A stretch of 64,000 nucleotides of DNA from JANQPX01 sp965204405 (GTDB lineage: Bacteria; Pseudomonadota; Alphaproteobacteria; Geminicoccales; Geminicoccaceae): the NCBI GenBank assembly GCA_965204405.1, contig CBDBEN010000004.1, forward strand, positions 744,001-808,000, read 5' to 3'. Shown piece after piece: positions 36,170 to 44,544 of this stretch (positions within the stretch are counted from its first letter, which is position 1; every line of letters starts with the position of its first letter). A program made the position numbers and the translations under genes. The notes under the pieces are model-generated. The model did no database searches. It was not told the DNA's origin and saw only the letters and a program-made list of their open reading frames with translations.

Positions 36170-36964
36170 TCAAGGTGCGCCCGAGACCGGTGTTAGTGCG
36201 GCCGCAGCCGCGATTTCATCATTTCGGTCGAAACAGTTAGGATGGCCAAACGCATTGCCTACGTCAAAGATGATATTGTCAGGCCTAGCAGCGTCACCGC
36301 TCACACCGGCAGTGACATAATCGAGCCCGAGATTGTGCCGAGTTTCCCAAGCGACCATGTGATCTCGGCAAGAGCTATCGCCACTCACGCCGATGCCGCC
36401 GAGCCTCTTCCCACCAGAGTCGTATAAGGCCAGGCCACCGCCAAAGACGTTGATGCCACCGATTCGCTTTCCAACCATCGGATCGTTCCGAGTCCCAAAG
36501 CGGTGTCGCTTGCCATTGTAGGCCACTTTCGGGTCCACAGGATTGCTGAATTGAAGTCCAAACAAGCTGCCGCCCGGCTGCACGGCCGCCCACAGATTCG
36601 CGCTTGAAAGTGCCAACCCAGCATTGGTTCCACCATCGTTGCTGCCGAGGCTCAACGAGTTGGCGGTACTAGCCTTTTGTGCCGAAATGACGCGACTGGC
36701 AAGCCACTGCGACTGAAGAGTGTCCTCTCCAGTAGATGCCACAGCGCAAACGGTGCCGTCATCAGCGACGATCGTGCCCCACATTTCATTGTTTAAGGTG
36801 AGATTGACAGAGTTGTTGGCCGCCATCAGTGCGTGGCGAAGATCGCTCTGGCTGGGTAGTCGTTTGCACCCGGATGCCGCAGCATCCTGCAATGCGCCGA
36901 CTAGAAGCAAGGTGCTTATCATTGTTGCTGATAGTAGCCACCAGCGCTGAGTGATATGCCGCAT
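36170..36964 (-). CDS. Exported GlcG/HbpS-like (heme-binding fold) protein
   Basis: The 264-residue protein has a signal peptide (about 1-30, ending AAAS) with GGGAG upstream of the ATG at 36964. The body resembles GlcG/HbpS: a cluster of Ala/Ser helices (SRVISAQKASTANSL), FGLQFSNPVDPKVAY, a Gly-rich core (GKRIGGINVFGGGLALYDS) and a late GGIGVSGDSSCRDHMVAW. Such proteins bind heme or small ligands in the envelope. It has no obvious link with phage functions and is likely cargo. Confidence 0.72.
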   Translation of the reverse strand: MRHITQRWWLLSATMISTLLLVGALQDAAASGCKRLPSQSDLRHALMAANNSVNLTLNNEMWGTIVADDGTVCAVASTGEDTLQSQWLASRVISAQKASTANSLSLGSNDGGTNAGLALSSANLWAAVQPGGSLFGLQFSNPVDPKVAYNGKRHRFGTRNDPMVGKRIGGINVFGGGLALYDSGGKRLGGIGVSGDSSCRDHMVAWETRHNLGLDYVTAGVSGDAARPDNIIFDVGNAFGHPNCFDRNDEIAAAAALTPVSGAP

Positions 36965-37154
36965 GAGGAGAACTCCCTGGTAAGGATTTTCTGTTTCTTT
37001 GGGTATCGCCTTTTAAGAGGAAGAGTCTTGAAAATATTTCCTCTAGATAGTTAATCTACAGTCGCAATCAGTAAGTTGGCTGGAAACTCATTTTGTGCGT
37101 ATTGATGTATCGACCGATAATGAGTTTTCTGTTCCTCTATTCGGCTAGGAGATA

Positions 37155-37277
37155 ATGCCATCATCGGGAAAATGCTTTAGCTGCGGTTATCGCGATGGCA
37201 CCTCCTGGCACATCCTGCGCACCGTCCTTGTGGCGGCTTACCTCTGGAGGCCTGAAACGCCAGTCTCAGCACTGTGA
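37155..37277 (+). CDS. Possible 40-residue CxxC miniprotein
   Basis: An ATG follows AGGAGATA, and the 40-codon ORF starts MPSSGKCFSCGYRDGTSWHI. It ends exactly where a GC-rich hairpin begins. Strong ribosome-binding site, CxxC motif and terminal hairpin support a small gene; length and lack of family keep confidence low. Confidence 0.3.
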   Translation: MPSSGKCFSCGYRDGTSWHILRTVLVAAYLWRPETPVSAL

Positions 37278-37320
37278 GCCCGCCTCAAAAAGACTGGGCG
37301 GGCTGGGATCTCAGCCCGCC
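37277..37320. terminator. Three-arm GC-rich hairpin
   Basis: AGCCCGCC (37277-37284), GGCGGGCT (37297-37304) and AGCCCGCC (37313-37320) can form two mutually exclusive stems. This looks like an alternating terminator or attenuator-type structure. It follows the possible miniprotein ORF. No long T-run is present, but TCTTATG follows the last arm. Confidence 0.4.
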
Positions 37321-37915
37321 TCTTATGTCGATCCTGGATGTTAGGAAGTGCAATCATCGGTCTCGACCACATTATGTGAGAACGACGGCGACGGGGGGAG
37401 ATTTTCTCTCTTAGCCGCTTCAGTCATCGGATACCGACCACAAGGCTCGTTCGGGCTTCGTGCATCAATAGCTACCTCAAGCTTACTGAATCACCCTTAC
37501 TTGTCTGTTGATCGCAATCACTGGCATTCAGCTTTCATCTTTCCACGGGCTTCGGCAAGACCATCCATCGAAATCTGAGTCTTCATGATATCATTATCCG
37601 AAGAAGTCCAACTTATGGTTAATTTCGACCCGCGCAACAACGCCGCCATAAGATGCTTATTTTCACGCTCAGTCTCTACAAAGGCAATCTGGTTGCTACT
37701 GGTAGCTTTCATCTCGTAGCCTACGCCATCAACATCGATCCAAACCAAACTGGCATTACGTAACCGGCCCCCAGGGGCTGCCGCGACTAGATCATTCTCA
37801 TAGACAATTACGTATGCACCACCGCCGTCTACTCGCTCGGCACGGGATCTGATCCAACAAAGAACGTCTTGATCATTGCTGCGTCTGATGATCCCCCAAT
37901 CGCCATAAGCTCCTA

Positions 37916-38968
37916 GAGCACTTCCGCGACAGATTGAATCATCTCTGTCTATCAAGATGTTACGTTCAGGCCTGATGTGTTTCTCTTCCAGCAAACAGAG
38001 TTGGGAGGGATCATGCCGCGAGCTTACTCGTTAGATTTACGCGAACGCCTGATCGAGGCTGTCGAAGCCGGCAGTTCGGCACGCGCCGCAGCTCGTCATC
38101 TTCAGGTGAGTGCATCGACGGCGGTCAAATGGGTGCAGCGCAAGCGCGAGACCGGCAGCGTCAATGCCAAGCCGATGCATGGTCATCCGCCGGCCAAGCT
38201 TTTGCCGCACAAAGATCGTCTTCTGCGGCTGGTGGCCGATGAACCGGATCTGACGCTCAAGCAGATTGGCGAACGCTTGGCGGCAGACGGCATCCATGTC
38301 AGCAAGAGCTGCCTTCACACCTTTTTGTGGCGCAACCGCATCCGTTTAAAAAAAGACCGCGCACGCCGCGGAACAGAATCGTCCGGACGTCAGGAGACGG
38401 CGTGAGGCCTGGCGGCGCGTTCAGCCTTGGATCGACCCGGATCGGCTGGTGTTCCTCGATGAAACTGGCTTCACCACGAAGATGACGAGGCTCTATGGTC
38501 GCTGTCCGATCGGCGAACGTCTGGTCAGCCCGGTTCCCCACGGCCACTGGAAAACGCTGACTTTCATTGCCGCCCTTCGGGTCGATGGCATCGACGCGCC
38601 CTGGATAATCGATGGTCCCATGGATGGTGTCGCGTTCCTCACCTATCTCCGTCATTGCCTGGCGCCGACGCTCAAGCACGGCGACATCGTGGTCATGGAC
38701 AATCTGCCCGCCCACAAAGTCGCCGGCGTTCGTGACATTCTCCAAAAAGCCGGCGCCCAACTCTGCTACCTGCCACCCTACTCTCCGGACCTGAACCCGA
38801 TCGAAAACGCGTTTGCCAAACTCAAAACCCTGATACGAAGCGCCGCCGCGCGCACCATCGACGGTTTGCAACAACAGATCGGCAAAACGCTCGACACCTT
38901 CTCCAAAACCGAGTGTGCAAACTACTTCAGGCATGCTGGATATGCGTAAACCTGACCAGGAAATGCTC
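37916..38968 (+). mobile_element. IS630-family insertion sequence (1053 bp) with TA target duplication
   Basis: The element is bounded by GAGCACTTCC (37916) and its imperfect complement GGAAATGCTC (38959-38968), with TA at 37914-37915 and 38969-38970. IS630/Tc1-type elements duplicate TA. Excision in silico repairs the flanking IalB-like gene, which confirms the ends. It contains one transposase gene in two frames. Confidence 0.9.
38013..38949 (+). CDS. IS630 family transposase (frameshifted at A7)
   Basis: Frame 1 (38013-38405) encodes the paired-like HTH region (MPRAYSLDLRERLIEAVEAG, then the segment ending RIRLKK). After a run of seven A (38348-38354) the conserved sequence continues in another frame (AEQNRPDV, then the DDE domain). 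Its catalytic residues lie in VFLDETGF, VVMDNLPAHK and NPIENAFAK, ending at 38949. Loss of one A by transcriptional slippage or ribosomal shifting joins the frames. IS630 transposases are commonly made this way, so the gene may be functional and not mutated. Confidence 0.85.
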
Positions 38969-39306
38969 TAGAAAGCCGTACTTATCCGAATCAGGTTGGG
39001 GTTGTTGAGCGCTAACCGTATCAGCCACAAACAACCACCCGAGCATACAGACGGCGCCTGCCACTATCGATGAACGTTGCTGGCACACTCTGATAGCCCT
39101 CACTTTGTTGCGACTCTCGGCTTCATTTATGAGGCGCCAAAAAAACGTGAGATGTCAATTTTAAGAAAAAGCATACTATGATACAGTACAGTTGTTCAGA
39201 TAAATAAATAAATCAGCGCAAGTGAGAGGATTCGATAGACCTCGTGATCCAAGAAGGTCAATATGTCTAAGTTGAGTAGTTGAAAATTATGAAAGGCGAC
39301 TTAGAC

Positions 39307-40452
39307 ATGGCCGGAAATGTCCCGAGATCTCTTCGGCATCTCGCACTTTCATCCTTTCTCTTGGCAGGGTGCGCCTCCTCACATCACATCTCTGTGGAAG
39401 ATGTAGTCACCAGCCGCCCACCTCTGTCTGAGCCAGAAGGCGCGCAGCTAGTCAGCGTTCTAAATCAGGATTGTAGGGTTTGGAGCCTATTTCCGGACAA
39501 CGAGCACAGCTTTCGTTGGAAAGGTCCATGCACAAATGGCAAGGCGCATGGGCGGGGTGCGCTTGCCTTTCTGCATGGTGATGTTGAACGTGTTTACGAA
39601 GGTACTCTTGAGAATGGTTGGATGCAGGGTGTAGGGACACTCCGTTTTCAGAACGTAAAGTCTCGCGGAATGTTCCGCAGAGGCAAGTTTCACGGAAGAA
39701 TTGTTACCAAGTTTAGCAACGAACCAGGCAGTGTGTACAAAATCGACTATTGGAATGGTATTCAACATGGTCAGCTCATTGTCACTCACCCACGTTCCCA
39801 TCCTTCTGGGATAAAATACGCAGAAAGCCAGGTTCGAAATGACGAGCCGGAAGGTCGTGGTATTGTCAAGCTGTGGTCAGGAGAAGAGTTCACCGAGACT
39901 TACAGAAACGGCCAGCAAGTAGCCAACTCAAGGGGCGGTGGCGCTGCAACTGCTAAGAAGATAGGCACCGCTCTTCTTCAAGGCCTTGGAGCCGTTGCGG
40001 AAACCACCCTCAATGTCGCTGGCGCCTTGGCACAGGGAGCCCAAGCCCACACACAAAGTAATGCTTACCGGCAAGGTGAAGCGCTCAGGCAGGCGGAAGC
40101 GGCGGCCTCATCGCAAAGGATGCTCGACTCGATTTGCATTACGAATTGTTCCGACTCATCGACAATAATTGCACCCTCAGCTCTGAGCCCGACGCCTAAG
40201 CTGGAAGTTCCAGGCGTTGATTTGGATAAGTACAATACCGCTGCACCTTCCGTGAATATTGAAGTACAGCCCTCCACCGGCTCTGTGTGGTCTGATAGAC
40301 AAAGACGAAGGATCAAGAATCAATATCAAACATCGGCACCACCTCTAAACTGTAAACCTCATAAATGTTCTGATGGAAGTGTATTAGATCGCAGGGCGCA
40401 GAGGCGTGATGGAACCTGGTTTTGCAATTATGAGTTAGTTTGCGCGCGCTGA
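39307..40452 (+). CDS. MORN-repeat lipoprotein
   Basis: The 381-residue protein starts at the ATG at 39307 behind AAAGG; ATG/TTG codons at 39289/39280 are alternatives. A short signal ends in the lipobox LAGC (LLAGCASSHH). The central part (about 55-210) contains MORN-type repeats such as GKAHGRGALAF, YEGTLENGWMQGVGTL and FRRGKFHGRI. The C-terminal part is Ala/Gln-rich and ends in a Cys-containing segment (CKPHKCSDGSV). It should sit in the envelope facing the periplasm. MORN repeats bind proteins or lipids; the specific role here is unknown. It looks like cargo of the phage-like element. Confidence 0.7.
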   Translation: MAGNVPRSLRHLALSSFLLAGCASSHHISVEDVVTSRPPLSEPEGAQLVSVLNQDCRVWSLFPDNEHSFRWKGPCTNGKAHGRGALAFLHGDVERVYEGTLENGWMQGVGTLRFQNVKSRGMFRRGKFHGRIVTKFSNEPGSVYKIDYWNGIQHGQLIVTHPRSHPSGIKYAESQVRNDEPEGRGIVKLWSGEEFTETYRNGQQVANSRGGGAATAKKIGTALLQGLGAVAETTLNVAGALAQGAQAHTQSNAYRQGEALRQAEAAASSQRMLDSICITNCSDSSTIIAPSALSPTPKLEVPGVDLDKYNTAAPSVNIEVQPSTGSVWSDRQRRRIKNQYQTSAPPLNCKPHKCSDGSVLDRRAQRRDGTWFCNYELVCAR

Positions 40453-40504
40453 TCCGTTCTGCAAAACACCCCTTTCGCAGTACCGAAAATCGGCCTTTCG
40501 GTCC

Positions 40505-40557
40505 AGTCTGGATCTACCATTGCCTCCCCGTGTTCGATCGGGCAGGTCGGCTTCGCC
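40505..40557 (-). repeat. Interspersed repeat A, copy 1
   Basis: The minus strand carries GGCGAAGCCGACCTGCCCGA and the continuation CACGGGGAGGCAA. This matches copies at 62611 and 63781. Conservation extends past the core into GGTnGAyCCArAC. It lies in the 390-bp gap between the MORN lipoprotein and the DUF2971 gene; nothing else was recognised in that gap. Confidence 0.6.
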
Positions 40558-40857
40558 CTGCAGATCCGGACATTACAGACGACTCGGGCTTGTAGCGGGG
40601 GCTAACCGCCGGGTTGCTGACGCAAGCCAAGCTCGGCGCAATGCATAAACTGTCCACACCCATGATCCGTTCGCAGCAACTACTCCATTATCTGCTCCAC
40701 GTTCCATCTTTGGTGGGCGTAAATTAATTATTCAGAGATAAACTTTACATACCAATCAACCAAAAATATAATTTTAATTAACGTCGAAAACCCCTCTCGC
40801 ACGTCTAACTATTTGTAAATTGACTTTGAAACAGCCATTCAAGTGAAGGAACATCAA

Positions 40858-41790
40858 GTGGCACCAAAACGATTGTACAAGTATCGTGCGTTCGACAGTA
40901 GAACGTTGAATATGCTTGTAGACGACGAAATCTATTTTGCCGATCCGCAAACTTTCAATGATCCTCTGGATACGAAGCCTGTAATTCAGGTCGATATTTT
41001 AGTTGAAGAGCTTGAGCAGGTTGTTCGGGAGCTTGTTGAACGTCGCACGACTGCTGAAATGAGAGCTGCTGCTAGGGCCATTGCGTATAAAGGGCCGAAA
41101 ACGACAACCCGCATACAGATGCTCAGCAAGCTTCAAGCTGAACGGCGCCTCGCAGATATTGATCACAATTCAACAGATCCCGAATTAGGTCATTTGCCGA
41201 ATCCAAAAATCCCCCTTCTCAGTTCTGCCGTTGAGAACGAGCTGCTCCGGCAATACGATAAAGGTATCTTTTCTCTTGCCGAACGGTTCACTTGCCCTCT
41301 CATGTGGAGTCATTACGGCGACCAACATCATGGACTGTGTATTGGCTACTCCGCACCTGAGGACACCCATAGCAATTTGCATAAGGTATGCTATGGCGGG
41401 AACAGGCAAGTCGAGGCTAGTAAGGTCGCTGAAATGCTCTTCGGAGACGTTGGTGCTCGCGAACATGTTGATAAAGCTGTTCTTTTGCGAAAGGCGCGAA
41501 GCTGGCGCTATGAACGCGAGTGGCGTTTAATCGGCCGGCGTGGACTCAATCGTTCATCGCTTGAACTGGAGGAAGTTATCTTTGGTATGCGATGCAAGGA
41601 ATCGGTGAAATTTGCAGTTTTGAAGGCACTTGAAGGTCGATGTAGGTCGGTCAAATTCTACGAAATACGCGAGGCTCGCGAGGACTTTCGGCTGAAGAGA
41701 TACGTTCTGGATATCGATGAACTGAAAGCTCAATTTCCAAGACGAACGCGGTCAGTGCACGACGCGTTCACTGATGTTTTAGAAGCTTGA
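40858..41790 (+). CDS. DUF2971 family protein
   Basis: The 310-residue protein has the DUF2971 pattern: RLYKYRAFDSRTLNMLVDDE at the N-terminus, then IYFADPQTFNDPLD, a central CPLMWSHYGDQHHGLCIGY and WRYEREWRLIGRRG near the C-terminus, with EVIFGMRC. The GTG at 40858 is preceded by AAGGA seven bases away; the GTG at 40843 lacks this. The family is often found on mobile elements, sometimes near defence genes, and its biochemical function is unknown to me. It stands alone between two repeats and is likely cargo. Confidence 0.75.
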   Translation: MAPKRLYKYRAFDSRTLNMLVDDEIYFADPQTFNDPLDTKPVIQVDILVEELEQVVRELVERRTTAEMRAAARAIAYKGPKTTTRIQMLSKLQAERRLADIDHNSTDPELGHLPNPKIPLLSSAVENELLRQYDKGIFSLAERFTCPLMWSHYGDQHHGLCIGYSAPEDTHSNLHKVCYGGNRQVEASKVAEMLFGDVGAREHVDKAVLLRKARSWRYEREWRLIGRRGLNRSSLELEEVIFGMRCKESVKFAVLKALEGRCRSVKFYEIREAREDFRLKRYVLDIDELKAQFPRRTRSVHDAFTDVLEA

Positions 41791-41864
41791 CTTTCGTAGC
41801 CATGCGTACGCGCCATGACGTTGCGATAACCATTCTTGTCTCGGTTCGTAGGGCGTGGGGACGC

Positions 41865-42055
41865 GATCTGCCCTCAGACTGCTCCATCGTCCGGTCAGGT
41901 TCAAAGGTGTGAACCAGCGCCCTGTCTCGTAGCGCGGGAATGCGGTGGTAACCGGACCGTACGGCGAGAATTCGTTCCTTGTGCAGGCTATGCCCCGACT
42001 CCGGCCGCAAGGCTGGAGGCGACCTGGTGCCAGCTCCGGACAGTGGGTTGGATTT
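41865..42055 (-). repeat. Interspersed intergenic repeat B, copy 2
   Basis: On the minus strand this shares blocks with copy 1 (2300-2485): AGCCTTGCGGCC, then GTACGGTCCGGTTACC, then CCGCGCTACGAGAC. It occupies most of the gap between the DUF2971 gene and the secreted small protein at 42168, where no gene is otherwise visible. Confidence 0.55.
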
Positions 42056-42167
42056 CCAACCACGGCAGATCTACGAAATTGTTACAGGGCATTCAGTCAT
42101 GGTTCAGGTTTGCGAAACCAGAATAACTGTCTCGGCTTGTCGTTAACGGAATAGGAATTGGCAGACA

Positions 42168-42494
42168 ATGCGTGTCGTTGTCCTCACATTTCTAATCGCT
42201 TTAACATTTTATCCAGAAACGACTTCAGCGCAGCAGGGTGATATCAGTATATTGTCATCTGATGGGGTTTTGCTTCCCGCCGATACTGTCACCGGATATA
42301 GCGCTGACCAGATGCCTGATAGTTGGCAATTGAGTTCCAAATTCAAGCGATCTATTGATGATGGAACTCGTGAAACCTCACGAAAATGGACCATTGAGAC
42401 TTATCGAGCTATTCCATGCGAGCCGATTGGCACGCTCTTAGCTTCCATTTTGCTCTCACTGCATGGAATTCCCAAAGAACCTGGCTGCTGGTGA
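42168..42494 (+). CDS. Small secreted protein, unknown
   Basis: The 108-residue product has a signal peptide (MRVVVLTFLIALTFYPETTS, cleavage after TSA) and a polar mature part ending in a Cys/Trp tail (PKEPGCW). No family is recognised. The AT-rich composition matches its neighbours, as is common for cargo genes. Confidence 0.5.
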   Translation: MRVVVLTFLIALTFYPETTSAQQGDISILSSDGVLLPADTVTGYSADQMPDSWQLSSKFKRSIDDGTRETSRKWTIETYRAIPCEPIGTLLASILLSLHGIPKEPGCW

Positions 42495-42795
42495 TTGCCC
42501 TGAGCTTCATTATAAGGCTTGTCTTTTGATTGAGGGCTTTGGCCGTTATGTCCTAGCAGTTGCTGCTTTCAACCGGATGTCTTATGTGGGTCACCTTGAG
42601 AAGGTATGAGGCCGCCCGTAGCGTGGGCTTTCCATCCCATTCCGGTCATTGGGGCGTTCAGGAAAGGGGTGTCAGCAACTCGTTTCCTTATGGCGAAGCA
42701 CTGTCTCAATAAGCCGCTCTAACGAAAAGCCTTTCAGAATCGTTCCACAACCATGTTAGAATAGAATTCTGGAACATTTTTGAAGGAGACGAGGA
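42495..42795. promoter_or_regulatory. Gap with operator-like inverted repeat upstream of the first virion-type gene
   Basis: No gene is seen in these 301 bp. GTTCCA (42742-42747) and TGGAAC (42770-42775) form an inverted repeat. TGGAACA followed by TTGAAGGAG resembles the leader of the gene at 44545 and the promoter region of the XRE operon. The site ends close to the start codon at 42796, so it may be a shared operator or promoter of the element. Confidence 0.45.
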
Positions 42796-43164
42796 ATGGC
42801 ACTTCCAAAACTTCGAGAGTTCACAGAGGCCGATGTCATACCATGGGCCGGTGCTATCGTTCAGGTGATAGGGCGCCAACAGCAAACGATCGAAAGTGGC
42901 CAGATCACGATTGTAGCCGCCGCGACTGAAACGACGGTTAGAGACCCCGCCGTGGAAGCTGGCGGTGAAGTCTTCCTGCAACCGCGTGACGCTTCGTCTG
43001 CTGCACTTACGGGCCTTTTCGTCTCAGCAGTGAATGACGGTAGCTTCGTGATGACTCACGCCGCCGCAGTCGGAGGTGAGGTGTTTGCCTATGGGATTCT
43101 TGGGCCAACAGGATCAGGTGTTTTGGAGCAGCCTGAAGAAGTTGTGGAAGTTGAAGATCCTTAA
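42796..43164 (+). CDS. Phage virion-type small protein (head decoration / fibre-like)
   Basis: The 122-residue protein begins MALPKLREFTEADVIP and contains VFLQPRDASSAALTGLFVSA then GSFVMTHAAA. This resembles a small beta-sandwich domain found in phage head or tail decoration proteins, where a threonine/alanine-rich segment precedes a THA motif. The C-terminus is very acidic (EQPEEVVEVEDP). GGAGACGAGG precedes the ATG. The frame continues beyond its TAA (see 43300). Confidence 0.55.
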   Translation: MALPKLREFTEADVIPWAGAIVQVIGRQQQTIESGQITIVAAATETTVRDPAVEAGGEVFLQPRDASSAALTGLFVSAVNDGSFVMTHAAAVGGEVFAYGILGPTGSGVLEQPEEVVEVEDP

Positions 43165-43299
43165 GAAAGTTAGCGGCATGATGAAGAAACCATCATTGCG
43201 GCGAACTCGAATGAAAGGACGGCCGCACCGGAAACTGATCCAGAACCATCGGACAAAGAGAGGCTCCGCTCTCAGGAGTGTGAGAAGGAAATCCAGACG

Positions 43300-43512
43300 A
43301 TGAAGCCGGTCGAAAGCATGAACGACACCCCGATTTGCGCTCATTGCCACATGGCGGCAGGCGTTACGGTCCCTGTGGGCTACAGGAAGGGCAAAAGGAG
43401 AAATCTGCACTTCCACTGCATTCCAACGCCGAAGCTTCTCAGCGAGCCCCACGGAGCCAGTAGTCACCTATTCAAGCCCTCCCCCTCTCGATCGGTCTAT
43501 CAGAGCGTGTGA
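43300..43512 (+). CDS. Small CxxC protein in the same frame as the upstream virion-type gene
   Basis: The 70-residue ORF starts at an ATG behind AAGGAAA and has ICAHCHMAAGVTVPVGYRKG with HFHC further on, a possible zinc site. The frame is the same as the gene ending at 43164 and is open from 43174 onward after stops at 43162 and 43171. The intervening codons are acidic and coding-like (DEETIIAANSNERTAAPETD), so this may be a fragment of a longer ORF. Confidence 0.4.
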   Translation: MKPVESMNDTPICAHCHMAAGVTVPVGYRKGKRRNLHFHCIPTPKLLSEPHGASSHLFKPSPSRSVYQSV

Positions 43513-43525
43513 AGCGTTTGCCGCC

Positions 43526-43948
43526 ATGCCAATTCTGAAGAACCAAAGACACGAACTCTTCGCCAGAGGCCTGGCTATGGGCCTGTCACAATCAGAGGCT
43601 TATCGACGAGCAGGATATTCATGCAAGCCAGAGCACGCCGGAGCACACGCTTCTGCGCTATGCATTAGAAACCATAAAATTCGTGAGCGGAAAAACGAAA
43701 TCGCGATGGAGTTTCACCAAGCTGAGATCGAAGCGGCAAAAGGCATCGCAATCGACAAATGCGAGCTAATCAAAAGCAACTTCGATATCCGAAGGAAGGC
43801 GCTCCAGAAAAACGACATGATGGCCGCTCTGTCGGCAAACCGGGAGCTGGCGCGCATCGGTGGGCTGTACAAATCCATTGAGGGCCATTCAGGAAACATC
43901 CATTACCAGCGCCGCCGTTTGAATAGAGATCACGACAACGAGGAGTGA
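43526..43948 (+). CDS. Phage terminase small subunit-like protein (TerS), copy 1
   Basis: The 140-residue protein starts MPILKNQRHELFARGLAMGL and continues SQSEAYRRAGYSC, the usual opening of Terminase_2-type small subunits (a helix-turn-helix that recognises the packaging site). A helical middle (HKIRERKNEIAMEFHQAEIE) and a basic tail follow. It should bind pac/cos DNA and guide packaging. It is the first of three related genes in a row; no large terminase gene follows. Family assignment is by pattern. Confidence 0.65.
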   Translation: MPILKNQRHELFARGLAMGLSQSEAYRRAGYSCKPEHAGAHASALCIRNHKIRERKNEIAMEFHQAEIEAAKGIAIDKCELIKSNFDIRRKALQKNDMMAALSANRELARIGGLYKSIEGHSGNIHYQRRRLNRDHDNEE

Positions 43949-43954
43949 AGAACC

Positions 43955-44386
43955 ATGTCCGAATTGGAAGACTCAAAACGCGAAACCTTCGCTCAGCAAA
44001 TCGCGATCGGAATGCAGATCGACCACGCTTACGATGTGTCGGGCTTCGATCAGGAAACAGACTCGCCGGCCGCTGAAATCGCAACCGGCAAAGAGTTCCT
44101 CAAGCGCGTTGGTGAGATCGTCGTTCGAGCATCATTCGATGATGATGGTGGTGGTGGTGGTGGTGGTGGTGGCGACGACATGCCTGAAATCACTAGAGAC
44201 TGGCTCAGCATGCAGCTTCATCAACTGCTGGCCAAAGCGCAGCATAGAGAGGACCTTGATGCGGAAATCACTATCCTGGCCGAACTCGCAAAGCTCGCCC
44301 AGAACGATGAGCTAGACTGCTCCCCCAATCCGCAAGAAATCCACGTCAAGCTCACGCGCCTCAATCCCACGTTCAGCGACGGGTAG
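43955..44386 (+). CDS. TerS-like protein, copy 2, with poly-glycine tract
   Basis: The 143-residue protein has GGAG upstream of the ATG. The opening KRETFAQQIAIGMQIDHAYD then VSGF is a diverged version of copy 1. The middle carries nine consecutive Gly (GGT repeats, 44147-44173) flanked by Asp runs, then a helical C-terminus (WLSMQLHQLLAKAQHRED). It is spaced six bases from copy 1. The second packaging-recognition-like gene may give specificity for another site; alternatively it has drifted to a regulatory role. Confidence 0.55.
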   Translation: MSELEDSKRETFAQQIAIGMQIDHAYDVSGFDQETDSPAAEIATGKEFLKRVGEIVVRASFDDDGGGGGGGGGDDMPEITRDWLSMQLHQLLAKAQHREDLDAEITILAELAKLAQNDELDCSPNPQEIHVKLTRLNPTFSDG

Positions 44387-44397
44387 GAAGTAAGACA

Positions 44398-44508
44398 ATG
44401 CCCGTTCTGACAAACGCTCGGCATGAGGCGTTCGCCCATCGGCCGCCAATCCCACATAACGATGCCGGCAACACGAATCCGCTAGCGAAAAATATCCAAA
44501 AAAGATAA
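44398..44508 (+). pseudogene. Truncated third TerS-like gene
   Basis: A 36-codon ORF behind GGAAG starts MPVLTNARHEAFAH, clearly the same opening as copy 1 (MPILKNQRHELFAR). It then loses the pattern (RPPIPHNDAG) and stops at 44506. Intact start signals with a lost remainder indicate a deletion or fusion within the gene. The genes beyond (44545 on) would normally be separated from TerS by terL, portal and capsid genes, so this may be the deletion junction. Confidence 0.55.
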
Positions 44509-44510
44509 TT

Positions 44511-44534
44511 TTAGGTATGTGGAACAATTGAAGC
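44511..44534 (+). promoter_or_regulatory. Leader motif shared with the XRE operon promoter region
   Basis: TTAGGTATGTGGAACA (44511-44526) followed by AAGC lies just upstream of the start at 44545. The same 16 bases occur in reverse at 53818-53833, upstream of the XRE repressor gene. A related TGGAACA-TTGAAG block precedes the gene at 42796. This is a candidate operator or promoter element for virion-type genes. Confidence 0.45.
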
Positions 44535-44544
44535 AGGTAGTCTT

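Larger units (their letters stand above)
36965..37517. other. Gap holding a possible 40-codon ORF and a three-arm hairpin
   Basis: This 553-bp region contains two separately listed weak features: a small ORF behind AGGAGA at 37155 and a GC-rich structure at 37277. No other gene is convincing. Several AT-rich tracts upstream of 37150 could be promoters. Confidence 0.35.
37518..39103 (-). pseudogene. IalB-like exported protein interrupted by an IS630 element
   Basis: The 3' part (37518-37915) encodes GAYGDWGIIRRSNDQD followed by a beta-rich domain like invasion-associated locus B (IalB) proteins. Its reading frame upstream of 37915 is IS DNA. On the other side of the IS, from GTG at 39103 down to 38971, the minus strand encodes a signal peptide (RSSIVAGAVCMLGWLFVADT then VSAQQ). 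Removing 37916-38968 and one TA joins them in frame (KYGF-LGAYGDW), restoring an exported protein of about 180 residues. The gene is therefore broken by the IS. Confidence 0.8.
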
